This document shows, one piece after another, positions 32,304-44,120 of a stretch of DNA of 64,000 nucleotides (position 1 is the first letter of the stretch; each line of letters begins with the position of its first letter). The DNA lies in assembly GCA_014621425.1 (NCBI GenBank), contig JAANBB010000005.1, positions 1-64,000 of the forward strand, read 5' to 3'. Source of the DNA: Cylindrodendrum hubeiense (lineage: Eukaryota > Ascomycota > Sordariomycetes > Hypocreales > Nectriaceae). The notes under the pieces were generated by a model that saw nothing but the letters and a program-made list of their open reading frames with translations, was not told where the DNA came from and made no database searches. The position numbers and the translations under genes were made by a program.

Positions 32304-34834
32304 TTATAGCTTACTGCCTTTGCTCCTCGCTACTCCAACTGACGGAAGATCCTGAAATCGACTATACAGATTTAAAGCCTCCGGGTTTGCTACTGTCCCG
32401 CTAACCGCAGCGTTTCGACGACAGACAATATGCTTCACATTGATCTCGCACTTCTTACCATTGACTGTGTACGGGATATCTGCGACCTCAAAGATGAACT
32501 TCGGGACATGACGAGCGGTATGCCGCTCCTTAATAGCCGTCTTCAATTTCCCCCCCAGTTCGTCTGTGTATTTTGAACCACTTTTCATCTTCACAAACAG
32601 AAGCACTCTCTCGTCTGCGTCGGAGTCCCTCTTCTGGCCGACGCAAATGCTGTCGGCAATATGAGGAAAGGTATCCACGACGGCGTAGATCTCAGCGGAT
32701 CCGAATCGAACACCCGATGGGTTTAGAACGCCGTCACTGGGCATAATTAGTAAAGCTTCGAGTTTGGCAAGGTTCACTTACGATCTACCCAGCATGACTA
32801 ACCCTCCCGTATCTGGAAGGCGCTGGATAAAGTCTCCCTGACACCAAATTCCCGGCCCAAACCGGTCAAAATACGAGGACCTGTATTTTTGATGGGCCTC
32901 TGAGCCGTAGAACTGAAGCGGCTGACTTGGGAAAGGCTTTCTGCAAACCAGCTCTCCAGGAGCTCCCGATACTTGGATGGAGACAGGCTCACTTTGGGCA
33001 CTGTCTAGAATATCTACCGCCATGCCAAGGGCTTTTGCTTGTATTTCACCCGTATACACTGGGAGAATTGGGGCCCCTCCCACGACTGCAGTAGTAAGTC
33101 AATGGAGTCTTAGGCGATATGGGAGAGATGAATGACTCACAACAGCCTGAAATGTCGGTTCCACCGCTCATTGAGACCAGTTGAGCCTGTGGAGGGAAGG
33201 CGGTACTATAGAACCATTCATAAAGTTCTGGTGACAGCACAGACCCGGTTGATGTCATCACCCTAAGCTTCGAGAGGTTGAATAGTTTCTCTGATAACAG
33301 ATAACGTTAGTCAAAAGAATTGATATGGCGAGGAGATTACCCACGAGGTACGATATCGCGGCTTTTCAGCTCAGCAAGATATCGTGGGGATGTTCCAAAG
33401 ACGCTGACGCTATTTTTCAGTCAGTTTAAAAAGCCGTATGAATCGTACGAGGGGTGGAACCAATACCCTGTTTCTTCAGCGAGTTGTAACAATATTGTTG
33501 GGGTTGGATGAAAAGGTGAACCATCGTAGAGGAGCATCGCAGCTCCTGATGAGATGTTGACAAAGTTCAATACCCACATCACCCAGGATGTCTGAGGTTC
33601 CGATTAGCCTTCATGGCTTTCAAGATTTCAATGATATTCAAACATACAGTGGTGTACTGGAAGACAACATCATCCTTGCGGACGTCATGCTGCAAAATCA
33701 TGTCGGTCTTCACTTTTAAAGCCACGCCCTAAGGAAAAATCTCTAATCAGCTTCCCTCATCAACGCTGGCCTTTGATGAACGAATACTTACTCCTGCAGA
33801 GTGGACGATGCATTTTGGCTTGCCTGTCTAAAATCGGTAGTGTTAACTGCTGCTGAAATGAGGGAGATTAAAGAAACCCAGCGACTTACGGTGCCGGACG
33901 AGTATAAGATGAACGCAGGGTGAGAAAATGGAAGCATAGCAAAATCTAATTTTTGACCAGTACCACGATTAAGAAAGTCAGCGTAAGAGCATCCACGGTA
34001 GACTGTGGATATGTCGACATCGAGATCGCAGTATGAAAGGAGCACAATGTCCTTCAGAGTGCCACTGCCGCCGGATAAAGCCCGTGACCATTGATTGATG
34101 CGATCTCCAAGCTTGATCAATTTTCCGGAGTAGATGTATCCGTCGTCAGCAAAAATGAGCTTTGGTTCGACTTGTCCATAGCGATCAATGATAGCATCGG
34201 GACCTAGGTCTGGTGATGAGGAAGACCATACGGCACCAATCGATAGAGCTGCTAGGCACAACACGATGGAATGGACCGAATTCGATATGACAGCTGCCAC
34301 AACGTCCCCCGGTACGATGGAGGAGTTGATCATAGCATCGCGCGCCAATCGGACACGGTTTCTAAGGTCCTGCCAAGTGACGTTTTCGGTCCCCGGGACG
34401 CCCTCCCGCGCAAAGTATATTGCCACTTCTTCGTCAATTCCATTTCGCAAGAGAAACTCGGCAATGTTCATTTTCTCAGTGGGAAAAAATCGAGGTGGTG
34501 GGAAGAGCAGACCAGAAGTTAGATCCTAGAGTAAGAGGTCAGCGTCCAGGTCGGTCCAGAGGAGAAAACCCAGTGGGAAAATCGGTTCGAGCACTACCTC
34601 TTTGCTCAACACGCAGCCAACTTCACCAGATCCCACTGGAGCTAGCTGGAGCCATGTGTACGCATCTCTCCAGAAGTCCTGAAATGTTTCATCGCCGACC
34701 GACCACTGGTGCAGGTCTTCGTAAGTGCGAAGTCGGAGGCCATGTTTCAGATTTATATGCTTCATGAACTTGCTGATATTTGTTTTGTCACCTTTGCGAG
34801 GCTCCCATAGCGGCGTTTTGTTGTTGACAGCCAT
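32304..34834 (-). CDS. Acetoacetyl-CoA synthetase
   Basis: ATP-dependent ligase of the acyl-adenylate (ANL) superfamily that turns acetoacetate into acetoacetyl-CoA, normally in the cytosol. Exons 34834-34598, 34525-33890, 33827-33792, 33728-33648, 33591-33467, 33409-about 33341, about 33290-33141, 33085-32782, 32736-32304 (about 689 aa). Landmarks are the start TPLWEPRKGDKTNISKFM, the P-loop-like SSGTTGKPK formed by splicing, SGGTDISGCF, GMAVDILD, GELVCRKPFPSQP, GIWCQGDF, MLGRSDGVLNPSGVRFG and the C-terminal lysine motif NGKKCE. One junction does not fit: after ...RDIVPR the canonical GTAATC donor leaves one extra G relative to the next exon (KLFNLSKL). Either an earlier GTACCT donor is used or there is a one-base error. 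Upstream are three CCTCGG boxes. Confidence 0.88.
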
Positions 34835-37189
34835 TGTTGCTAGTGTCGATTGTGTGAGTCCAGGGTGGCGTTGTGTCGACGATGCTGGAATATTATCGAT
34901 GGGTTTTCAGAAGACAGCTCAGCTCTGGGACCTGTGCTCAAGCAGTTCGTGCCAAAAAAGTTGCTGCTTTGTGGTGACGTTTGGCCGAGAGGAACTGCAC
35001 TGCCTCGTGTGCGGAAGCAATGTGCGGAATCGGCGTGCCGCATTGCCCTCAATTCGGCCTCGGCACCTGATGGCATTGATCCGTTGATCAGCCACGTTAT
35101 CCGGTTAGACGCCATGGGTCGGCCCCCCCACGCCGAAAAACGAGCAGGCACTTGGCAGCGGTTTTGGTGCTTCGGCCATCGCCGAGGCGGCTTTGGTGAC
35201 CGATTACCTCGGACAAGGGCCATTTCTGCTCGCAATTCGTCTACCTTCGGCTTTCCTGGAACATTGTAATGGCCTCAGTGTAGGACGGCGGAACGGACGC
35301 CCGTAATCGGTTTCCCTACCTGGCTGTCAATCAATCCACCACTTGCGGCCTGATTCCGTGCAGGCAATAATTTCCGACACAGCTACGGTTCATGAGATCA
35401 CCTGGAGAACCCGAGTTAGGTGTCGGCCAAGCCTAGTTAATCTCCCAATCCGGCAGTACGGCACACCTGTATCCCGAGATCACAATCGCCAATTGAATAG
35501 CCATGATATTGTCCGGAATCTAGAAAATGGAAAATGCATGGCGTCAGCAGCGTCAATCAAACTAGCTAGCTCTTAGTCCAACTATTTAATTTACACTGGG
35601 CTGGTGTAGGTATCTACATGGAGATTTAATGTGCTGTTTACACCTGGATCTCCGATGTCGAATCATGCTAGTGGTCACTGAAGCGGTTCGTTCGAATCAA
35701 TTATGCCATGACTCTCTTAGCAGCCAGCCAACACCACGGATTACATCCTCCCAACGATATTGATCTTCATCCCCCGGAGCTACCTGGTCACGATCCAGAA
35801 CTTTGAGGCCCTTTGGAAAGTACAGATGCTTGTACCGCTGTTTACGATGGTGTTTGGTACCATTTACAGTTGACAAACCCAAAGACACCCGAGAACAAGC
35901 TCACTCCATTCAAAAAGGACGAGCCCTTTGACACGACTGGCTTCAAGCAGATATAAATCATCACTGAAGACTACTTAACTACTTAAATTTGGTCTATGGA
36001 TGCTGTTTAGGACCTCAAGTGAGTTGGCCGAGCTGAAGTTGATGTCGCTTTGGCAGCCATGGCAATCCTGGCCGCGCACTTCGCCATCGGTCCTGGTGCT
36101 ACCATGTGCGCTGTGTGGTATTTGAAAGATAACCCGACGACCCGTCATATTTTCCTCGAGAAAGACAAGGGTACTGTGATTAGTTACAATCATATCCCAC
36201 ATGTAAAAGTTCCCCTTCAGGCAGCAATGATCAAAATTGAAGCTGGGGAAATACAAGATCCCCTACATGCGACGGTGAGGTCATGACAAATTAAAATAGC
36301 AGTTTCTAATCAGATAATTGTGATTCTTTTTTAATGTGAACTTTACGCCTAGGTGTAATTTTAGAGAATTATTCAGTGAGAAATTCAGTGAGAAATCCAG
36401 TTCGGATCCTTCGAACCTCCAGTACAAACATGATTGGAATGGTGAAATGACTTGACTACAGTTATCAACTCAGCGTGTAGCAATTATAAATATTGTTGAT
36501 CAGATTCAGATAAGATATAAGATATTATCAAATATTGATCAATCTTTTGAGTCTAGGCAGAGACACATGGTGGAGTTGACACAGGATCTAGATCAGCCGG
36601 ATATGTGATATAAAGCCTTAAATGTCTGAGTTAGAGAACAAAGATACCAAATACTCGTTTCAGTTACCTCCTCGTATATATCCAAAGTCTCCGTTATTTC
36701 TGCTCGCATCCAAACGATGAACGTCGGAGGGGAGTAGTTTAGCAAGTTAGATCCGACAGTGTGGACTTACAATAGTGAGCTTGGACTTGATGCATATTAC
36801 ATTCGGCGACAAATTCATACCCTCGTGATGCAAAACATCGTCACGCACCTTGGCATCTTGGCATTGACCTACGGCATATCCCGGATGATGACAAACCATA
36901 TTTGCACTGAATCTCGGCCTCCGCCGAGACGAGCATTTTCTCACACCGTAGGTTCATGGAATGTTGGTGATCACTGACCCTACGAGACTATGCTAGTTGA
37001 GCCATGTCCGTATGTGGAACAATTGAAGACCAGCCATACCAATACGCGCTGGAGATTATTAACAACAGACTTCCGAGCTAAAGTAACGGTCTAGCTACCA
37101 TAAATATCCAGCATTCACCCCAACAGTCTCAGCGATACTCCACATCCCTTGACAACACCACCTCTGAATTTCACCGACAGCTAAGGACG
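34835..37189. other. Long intergenic stretch with regulatory boxes and decayed-looking coding
   Basis: The part next to 34834 is rich in CGG/CCG inverted pairs and contains three CCTCGG/CCGAGG boxes. Farther on, 35697-36290 contains short protein-like pieces in several frames (for example LQLTNPKTPENKLTPFKKDE on plus near 35870-35940) interrupted by stops, perhaps a dead gene I cannot identify. 36290-36700 is AT-rich. Confidence 0.4.
35058..35212. promoter_or_regulatory. Three CCTCGG/CCGAGG boxes upstream of acetoacetyl-CoA synthetase
   Basis: CCTCGG at 35058-35063, CCGAGG at 35182-35187 and CCTCGG at 35207-35212, i.e. about 224-378 bp before the start at 34834. CCTCGG is the established binding core of the fatty-acid regulators FarA/FarB in Aspergillus (CTF1 in Fusarium). 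Regulation by fatty acids is inferred from the motif. Confidence 0.5.
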
Positions 37190-38017
37190 ATGTTCGAAGC
37201 TATCGACAAATTCCTCACCCGCATAGGACAGTCACCCTTCCTATCACCTCGAAACTTCCAATATGCTTGTGCTGTGAGCGGCATATTTTGTTCATTGTTC
37301 TTCTTTTGCGCCTTCGTGGCATGTGGCTTCGTCCCCCCCATCCCCGCAAACTGGACTGCGGAGCAAACTGTCCAGCACTACAAGGACCATAAGAAAGGGA
37401 TTGAAGCTGGTTCCGCCATGCTACTCATATCCGGCATGCTCTACCTTCCCCTGACGGCAGCCATATCTGGGCAGATGCGACGTATTCCAAACCTTCACTA
37501 CAGCGTCAGCGCACTCCAGCTGGCATCCGGAGCTGCAGGTATTTTTACCTACATGATGCCGGGCATGATTCTCGCAGTCACAAATTACCGCCTTGACCGC
37601 CCGGTTGAGATCACGCAAGTCATGAATGAGCTGTTTTGGATCACCGCTTTGATGCCTTGGCCGACCTTTATGACTCAAAACTTCGCGTTCGCCTACGCCA
37701 TTCTCATCGACACCCGACCAGTTCCGCTCTTCCCGAAGCCTATTGCTCTCATCAATATCCTTGCTCCAATTATTTTTATCCCAGGGATTGCTATGCATAC
37801 CGTATTTGACGGTCCTCTTGCTTGGAATGGGGAAATAACTTTCTGGTTGGCCGGCATCACATTCTGTGTTCAGTTGATCGTCGATTCGCTTTGTCTCATG
37901 AGGGCCGTCGCGAATGAAAAGCCAGGGGGTAAAAAAATAGTGGATAATTTCCCTACAAGCTTGGATGATACAGTCAAATGCGAAACTTCAACCGAAGTCG
38001 GCCGCTCTAGTGCTTGA
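37190..38017 (+). CDS. Polytopic membrane protein of unknown function
   Basis: Single exon, 275 aa, about six hydrophobic segments, no signal peptide beyond TM1 (YACAVSGIFCSLFFFCAFVA). The pattern GFVPPIPANWTAEQTVQHYK between TM1 and TM2, then RIPNLHYSVSALQLASGAAG and a late FDGPLAWNGEITFW, recalls a family of uncharacterised membrane proteins shared by fungi and actinobacteria. The C-terminal tail is hydrophilic and Ser/Thr-rich. A TATA-like CATAAATATCC lies about 90 bp upstream. No activity can be proposed. It converges with a Dal5-like transporter. Confidence 0.75.
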   Translation: MFEAIDKFLTRIGQSPFLSPRNFQYACAVSGIFCSLFFFCAFVACGFVPPIPANWTAEQTVQHYKDHKKGIEAGSAMLLISGMLYLPLTAAISGQMRRIPNLHYSVSALQLASGAAGIFTYMMPGMILAVTNYRLDRPVEITQVMNELFWITALMPWPTFMTQNFAFAYAILIDTRPVPLFPKPIALINILAPIIFIPGIAMHTVFDGPLAWNGEITFWLAGITFCVQLIVDSLCLMRAVANEKPGGKKIVDNFPTSLDDTVKCETSTEVGRSSA

Positions 38018-38599
38018 CGCAGCCATGGATCGCGAGTGATGGAAATCTTGACGACCTAGCAATACGCACCATAGAGGATATTCAGCAACGGGATTTAATA
38101 ACTTAAACAAGGTTAATGCATGGTGGTACAATCTTCTATTCCTCTCTGTGTTTTCCAAACCGCGATCATTTGTGGTAGTCAATGGCATAGGACGGTAACC
38201 GTGTAAAAGTTAATATGAGTACGCCGCCTTGACCATCCATCCCTCCTTTGGAAGCATTCCAAGTTACGGTAATGAGTTCAGTGGAAACAAATTTGATCTA
38301 TATTTGGAATTGAGGAAGTAAAACCCGGCAGGAGATGGCATTCATGACGAGAACCGAAGACTTGTGCGGCTCTCGAGTACAATATGTAGCGTGGGTATTA
38401 CTGCTCTAAATCACCCCCCACTCAAGTTCTCCATCGAAATCTCGTGGAGTAGAGTCCTGTTATGCTTCTTAGGCAAATAATCGTAGGTATTGAGTATATT
38501 GTAAGCAATATACAGATATCTGAGTTTCAAGTATGTAGCCAAACGGTAATGGCACCCATGACTCCTCAAAACACAGTTTGGGCAGCTTTCGTCAGTATA
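38018..38599. other. Convergent 3' spacer, no gene seen
   Basis: 582 bp between two convergent stops; AT-rich toward 38500. Nothing recognised. Confidence 0.5.
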
Positions 38600-40423
38600 C
38601 TAGAGAACATATCTATATAATGGTGATCGATCTCCTAGATCTAGCAATTCCTCTGTTCAAGGTTAATTAAAGGGTATTCTCGGGGCTCTGAGAATAGACT
38701 TACGGTCGGTATACTTTGCTCGGACCTCGTCCTCTGGAATCTGATCCCTTTGTTCATTGGCGCTTGTATAAGCCTGGCGTAGGATAAATGTGCAGGCGAT
38801 GGCGACGGACAAACAAGCCAACGACATTCCATAGCCTGTCCAGTAGTGGGGTGCTTCTCTAGCGAGATAAATGTTGGAGCCGATGGCGCCGCCGATATTA
38901 CCCAACATGATGCTCATGGCCATGCCTGTCGCTCTTTTCCAGGTAGGGGAGAGGTTATTTGAGATCCAGGAGATAAGAGATATCACTGATGGGTAAACAC
39001 CAGCCGGGATGGTAAATAGAAAGGCGTACGTGAGGCCTGGGAACCTAGGATGAGGGATCGCCATAAGGCCGATATATCCAACTAGCGCCACGGAATATGG
39101 GATAACGATGAACGGCCAGCGCCTTTGATGTCGGTCGGCAAGCCAGGATATTACGAGGGTGCTTGCAAGCCCAACAACATATATGGGAATTGTTAAAAGC
39201 TGAGCTTGTGCAGAAGTGTATCCAAGTTGAAGAATAATTGTGGGAGCCGTGTATGTAAAACCGTAAATGGGAATCCTGTAAAAGTGGAAATGGTCAGAAT
39301 AATTCTAGGAATATTATAAGAAAGCATGGTTGAAGATAGAGAATCAGTGCAGCTTCAGGTTCACTGACAGCACAGCCCGAAAGAGAAGACGAAGGATCCA
39401 AACTCACGTATTGCCCCAATAAATGAAAACAGTAAACCAAATCTTCCAGTCTAGCAATATTGACTTGATAAATGCCCATTGAAACCCTTCGGATGTCTGT
39501 ACCCTGCCTGACGAGGTACCCGAGTCCTGCTCGAGTCGGGTCTTGATGAAAGATTTCTCCTCGCTGGATAGAAAGGAAGCCGAAGCCGGTGAGTCTGGTA
39601 GTGTCCACGGAATCGTGATGCCGACAGCGACAGTTATTATTCCTTCCATGATAAAGATCCATCGCCATCCTTCCAGACCTCCAATCTGGTCCATCTTCGC
39701 CAGTGCAAATGCTAGTAGACCAGAGAATGCCCCAGCCATTGATGCTGCTGAAAAGAATATGGAGAGTCGCCACTGGACCTCGAACCTGCAGTACCACTCA
39801 CTTAGCAAGTATGTACTGGCTGGGAAGAAGCCTGCCTCGAAAACGCCGAGTAAAATGCGTGTCGCCACAAGTCCCCCGTAGTTTTGGACTACTCCTTGAC
39901 ACGTCATTATCTTTTGAGGTTAGCCCACTTTCAATGTACAAGAATAACTGCGACCTCGGACCACGTACCGATCCCCATGCTACGACGAGAAAGGCCATCC
40001 ACCGTGACGGTTTCGAAAGTTTGAGGACAATGTTGCTTGGGACTTCGAATAAAGCATACGGAATAAAGAAGACCTTGCAGAGGTCAGTAAATTAAGATAT
40101 GAGGGAAGTGCTAGAGTCGATTGGGGATACACTACCGTCAGTGCCATGTTGTACTGCGAATCTGTAAGTCCGAGGTCGACACTCATACCCGCAATTTTTG
40201 CGTTTCCAATGTTACCGCGGTCCAGAAAGGCCAACACATAGAGTAGGGTAAGTACGGGGAGGAGGCGCCGATCCACTTTATGGAGAACTTTGGCTGTCTC
40301 TTCGTTGTCATATTGAGGAAGATTGTCGCGATTCAGCCCACTGTGCTCTCGCTCGTATTCCAATGATGTGACATCATGAACATGGCCCACTTCGGCCTTG
40401 TCAATATCTTGCGTAAAGCTCAT
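38600..40423 (-). CDS. Dal5-like MFS transporter (anion:cation symporter family)
   Basis: Exons 40423-40136, 40073-39969, 39910-39408, 39275-38704, 38652-38600 (506 aa, phases consistent). Expected 12-TM plasma-membrane importer of an organic anion such as a vitamin, allantoate or a carboxylate. Visible marks are the start VDRRLLPVLTLLYVLAFLDR, GNIGNAKIAGM, FEVPSNIVLKLSKPSRWM, ILLGVFEAGFFPASTYLLSE, WRWIFIMEGI and the typical end DRSPLYRYVL, supplied by a small last exon. An in-frame ATG at 40516 would add 31 residues. Unlike the copy at 5962 it has an intact tail. Confidence 0.87.
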
Positions 40424-40873
40424 AATTTCTTGTTTTGAAGGAAAGGATGCTGAATAAGATGGTATTGACCATTCTGAAATACGTCGGGGCCCAGTGTTTG
40501 CTGGGTATGACTTCAATCAGAAGACTACTAAATCAATCGACAATTCAAACACCAACGGGATCAGCTTAGATATTGGGCGACCCTGTGGGGTCTAGCCTAC
40601 CGCGCGAAAGAGCACACAGTGAGTCCCCATCCGACTCTTTGGTCCTAGAAAAATGACCTATTACAGCTGATCGGCAATCGCCGTTCGTGATGCAAGGCGG
40701 GGTGGGGTAAAATACCGGGGAGCAGGGAACGGTGCGTTGGTTGTGGAGCTGTCCGCCGAATCCCTTGCCAATCAAGGGTTTACCAACGGCGAAGGCCGAA
40801 ACTCGAGCTCGGCGGTGGCCACACTCCAGTGGAACGACACGCTGAGGTACCTACAAGTGCAGATCTGTTGTAT

Positions 40874-41152
40874 CTAGCAATGATTTCTTCCTGGCACTAA
40901 GATTGATATGTGCTCCCATTTCGGCTCGATTGCATGCAGATTTTTGATTGTGCTCACCGAGGGAGTGAATTCTAGCGCACCTCGCTTTGCGGAAAGCCCT
41001 TCAACAAGAAGGTAGGAGTCGATCGCGACAAATTCTCCGTCGATGATCTCTTCCCACACCTCGTATACTGCGAGAGCTTTCTTCAGGTTGTCCCAGTTGC
41101 ACCGACACTCCCTTGTAGATATATCCGTACTATAAATAGAGGTAATAAACAT
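40874..41152 (-). pseudogene. Relic of a HET-domain gene
   Basis: The minus strand reads CNWDNLKKALAVYEVWEEII then DGEFVAIDSYLLVEGLSAKR and GALEFTPSVSTIKNLHA. This lines up, with about two thirds identity, with the region after the HET core in the 48752-53539 protein (CKWDDMKKALAAYEECNEII, DGEYVYIDSYLFVERMFAKR). The match stops at both ends, the upstream HET core is absent, and the far side is AT-rich. It is a truncated duplicate about 8 kb from its likely relative. Confidence 0.7.
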
Positions 41153-41986
41153 GAACTTTAATTACTCTAAAATTCACTTAAAATTAATTTTAATATTACA
41201 ATATATAATCAAGTACCTCAGAGGTGACTCTCTCTACTAAAAATCTACTCCTATCTGGGAATTGACCCTGGGTTGATTTAGAATTACCTCTGTATGTAAA
41301 AAGATATTTATCAGATTAGTCATTTCAACGAATAGTTCTTTGATTAACTGAAGATGTTAATATATAATAGGTGAGTCACATAAGAGATTTCCAGTGGAGT
41401 AGTGTCTAGTTAGGCAGGGGAGAGAGTCGCCTTGACTGTATACATCAAGGTCATGTCCTAAAGAAAGACAATCATCAGATTCGGGATCCACCCTCTATTG
41501 AAAAAACAACCCTTGATCGAACTGGTCGTACGCCGTCAGACAGCCCAGGGAAGCAGTGGTGTGAGTAACCGATGATGTCGTTTTTGGTGCATTCGGATAA
41601 CACGGCACCTGTTGGCTCAGCTAGGGATATGTACTAGGTACTTAATGTTTCGGGACTAAAGACCCCGGGTCAGATGATGAATGCCAGCGGCCATGGATTG
41701 ACCATATCTTTGAGGCGAGCTTTAGAGGGTATACTGAAAACGTACCAGAAGCGAGATGGGTAGAGCAGATATTCGCAGAACGGCGCCCACAAAACCCGCG
41801 CGAAAGATTAGCTGTGATCTCTCAACCACGTTCGGCCCCCATACTAAATGCGCCGGCGGGTTCTTTTGCCCCCGAGTCACTAATCAATCTGTTTTCCATC
41901 TCAGAGAGGTTTCGGTATAGACAGACCCGATGGTCACCGCCCTGACCGCCCTCTATTATCCCGAAATCTTCTATTTTATTAACCGG

Positions 41987-42058
41987 GGGAGACTGGGGGA
42001 ACCTGGGGAAAACGTGGGGGAGTCTGGGGTACCTGGGGGAGACTGGGGCCCAGGCGGG
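41987..42058 (+). repeat. G-run array (possible G-quadruplex)
   Basis: At least eight runs of four or five G separated by 4-8 bases, partly repeating the unit gggggagactggggg / gggggagtctgggg. It lies about 310-380 bp upstream of the sugar transporter at 42371. Confidence 0.55.
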
Positions 42059-42370
42059 GTCTTCCAACTTCCACTTTCCTTGTCCAGTCCGGCATGTTTG
42101 GTGCCGAGGTAAGACTGGGCTATTGGCCAAGGGTGCAGCCTTGGGATAACTGCTCGGCACCCTTTAACCCGGTCTAGTCAGAACAGAAAGATAGCGTGTG
42201 TTTTTCATGGTTTGTGGTGAAGCCGCTGCCTATAGGTATCAGGCTCCGGCCCCGCTCCACGGTTGATATCTTTCATCTTCGCCTCCTTCCATTAGAGCTT
42301 CAACATCCATCTTTATTTGCTTGCCTTACTTGGAATATTTCAACGTTCACTACCTGATTATATTGCCACG

Positions 42371-44120
42371 ATGCTCCAACTCTGGCAGCACAGCTATAGG
42401 GGTAAAACCCTGCTTGTGGCAGTGACGGCGGCCGTCTGTCAGGCGTTCCTGTTGTTGGGATATGATCAAGGCAGGCTATGGTGGCTCTACTTTTACCTGA
42501 GGGCGTGATGTACTGACAAATTTGCTAGGCGTAATGAGTGGCATCATTGGTGCCGATAATCGGTTTGGAAGAGACTTCAACCAGCCAGATGCAAGCATGC
42601 AAGGAAACATAGTGGCTCTGTACGATGTGAGCTTTGTGGATTGTTTGCTTTAGACACGCGCTGACCATGTAATTCATCAGATTGGCTGTGTTGTCGGTTC
42701 CATTCTGGCCTATTTCATCGGAGAGAAACTCGGCCGCCGCATGATGCTCATCTCGGGTGGCACCATCATGATTATAGGAACGGCCATCCTTGCGTCTTCC
42801 ACCACGATTGCCCAGCTCATTGTTGGCCGGATAGTTACCGGTATTGGCAATGGAATGAACAGCTCCACTGCTGCCGTGTACCAGAGTGAATGTTCTCCTG
42901 CACTACACCGTGGCGCGCTCCTTACTCTCGAAGGTGTCGTTACTATTCTTGGCTTATGCATTGGTATATTGTCTCCTAAAAACTCGTATTCTGTTCTGCA
43001 CCCGCTAACACTTATTTGTCCTAGCTTATTGGCTTGATTATGGCACAAGCTTCACAGATTCACCCCTTCAGTGGCGTTTTCCGCTTGCTTTCCAAGCCGT
43101 CTTCGCCGTATGCCTAGTCATCCAAGTTATCGGACTACCTGAATCCCCTCGATGGTTAGTTCAGCAAGACAGACACGAGGAGGCTCGTGGTGTAATTGCT
43201 GCTTTAAGAGACCTCCCTGAGTTGGATCCTCAAGTGGAAATCGCTTTCCTTGATATTCAGCTGGCAGTGAGTGAAGAATCTGCTGGCGGCCCGTTCCGAT
43301 ATCAAGAACTCTTCACTGGGGGCGAAATCGGAAACTTCCGCCGAATACTACTCACGATCGGAATCCAACTGATGCAGCAGTTCACTGGTGCCAATATGAT
43401 GTATGTGGCGAAGCTTATGGTAGCAACAACAAAATCTCTCAATGTGCTGACCGCTACTTTAGCAATTATTATGCTCCGATCGTTTACCAGAAAACCATGG
43501 GTATTTCACGCAATCTCTCACTTATTCTCGGCGGATGTACCTCCTTGACTTACCTTGTGGGCTCTATTATACCCGTTTTCCTCATCGATCGCCTTGGTCG
43601 CCGGAGCCTACTGATGATTTCTTCTATGGGGTTGGCCGGCTGCTTTTGTATTGCCGCTGGACTTCTCTCATCGGGAAATCTAACGGCTGCATACGCCGGT
43701 GTCGCCTTCATCTTCATCTTTCAGCTCTTCCTGGGCGTTGGATGGCTCCCGGTTCCATGGTTTTATCCAGCCGAAATCAACACGACACGTCTAAGGTCTA
43801 GGGCTGCTGCCATCTCGTCGGGCTGGAACTGGATGTCGGTCTTCGCAGTGGTCAAATTCACACCGATTGCAATTGAGAGCATTGGGTGGCGGACTTTCAT
43901 CATTTTTGCAGTTCTCAACACCATTTGGATTCCGATTATCTACTGCTTTTATCCTGAGACCAAAGGATTGGAACTGGAGGATATCGATCTTATTTTTGCT
44001 CAGGGCGGCATCACTGGCGGCGTTTGGTCGAATCGTGGCTATACTGTTAAGTATAACCAACATGCGGAGGCCGCAGGCTTGGCCCACCCAGAGAAGCAAG
44101 TCTTCAGCCATCAAGAGTAA
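42371..44120 (+). CDS. MFS sugar transporter (hexose/quinate-type SP family)
   Basis: Exons 42371-42470, 42529-42626, 42681-42963, 43025-43400, 43463-44120 (504 aa). Plasma-membrane importer. Marks are LLLGYDQ|GVMSGIIGAD, EKLGRRMM, PESPRWLVQQDRHEEA, QLMQQFTGANM, NYYAPIVYQ, IDRLGRRSLL, VPWFYPAEI and FYPETKGLELEDID. Intron 1 (42471-42528) has a GC donor (CAAG|GCAGGC) with CTGAC and TAG; it is required to join GYDQ to GVMSG, the most conserved part of the family, and no GT donor fits. The substrate is not determined; the GYDQGVMSG form is common in fungal hexose and pentose carriers. Confidence 0.87.

Larger units (their letters stand above)
40424..42370. other. Intergenic stretch with HET relic, AT-rich block and G-runs
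   Basis: No intact gene. It contains CGG/CCG pairs just upstream of the Dal5-like gene (about 40690-40815), the HET relic at 40874-41152, an AT-rich block (about 41150-41400) and a G-run array (41987-42058). Confidence 0.5.
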
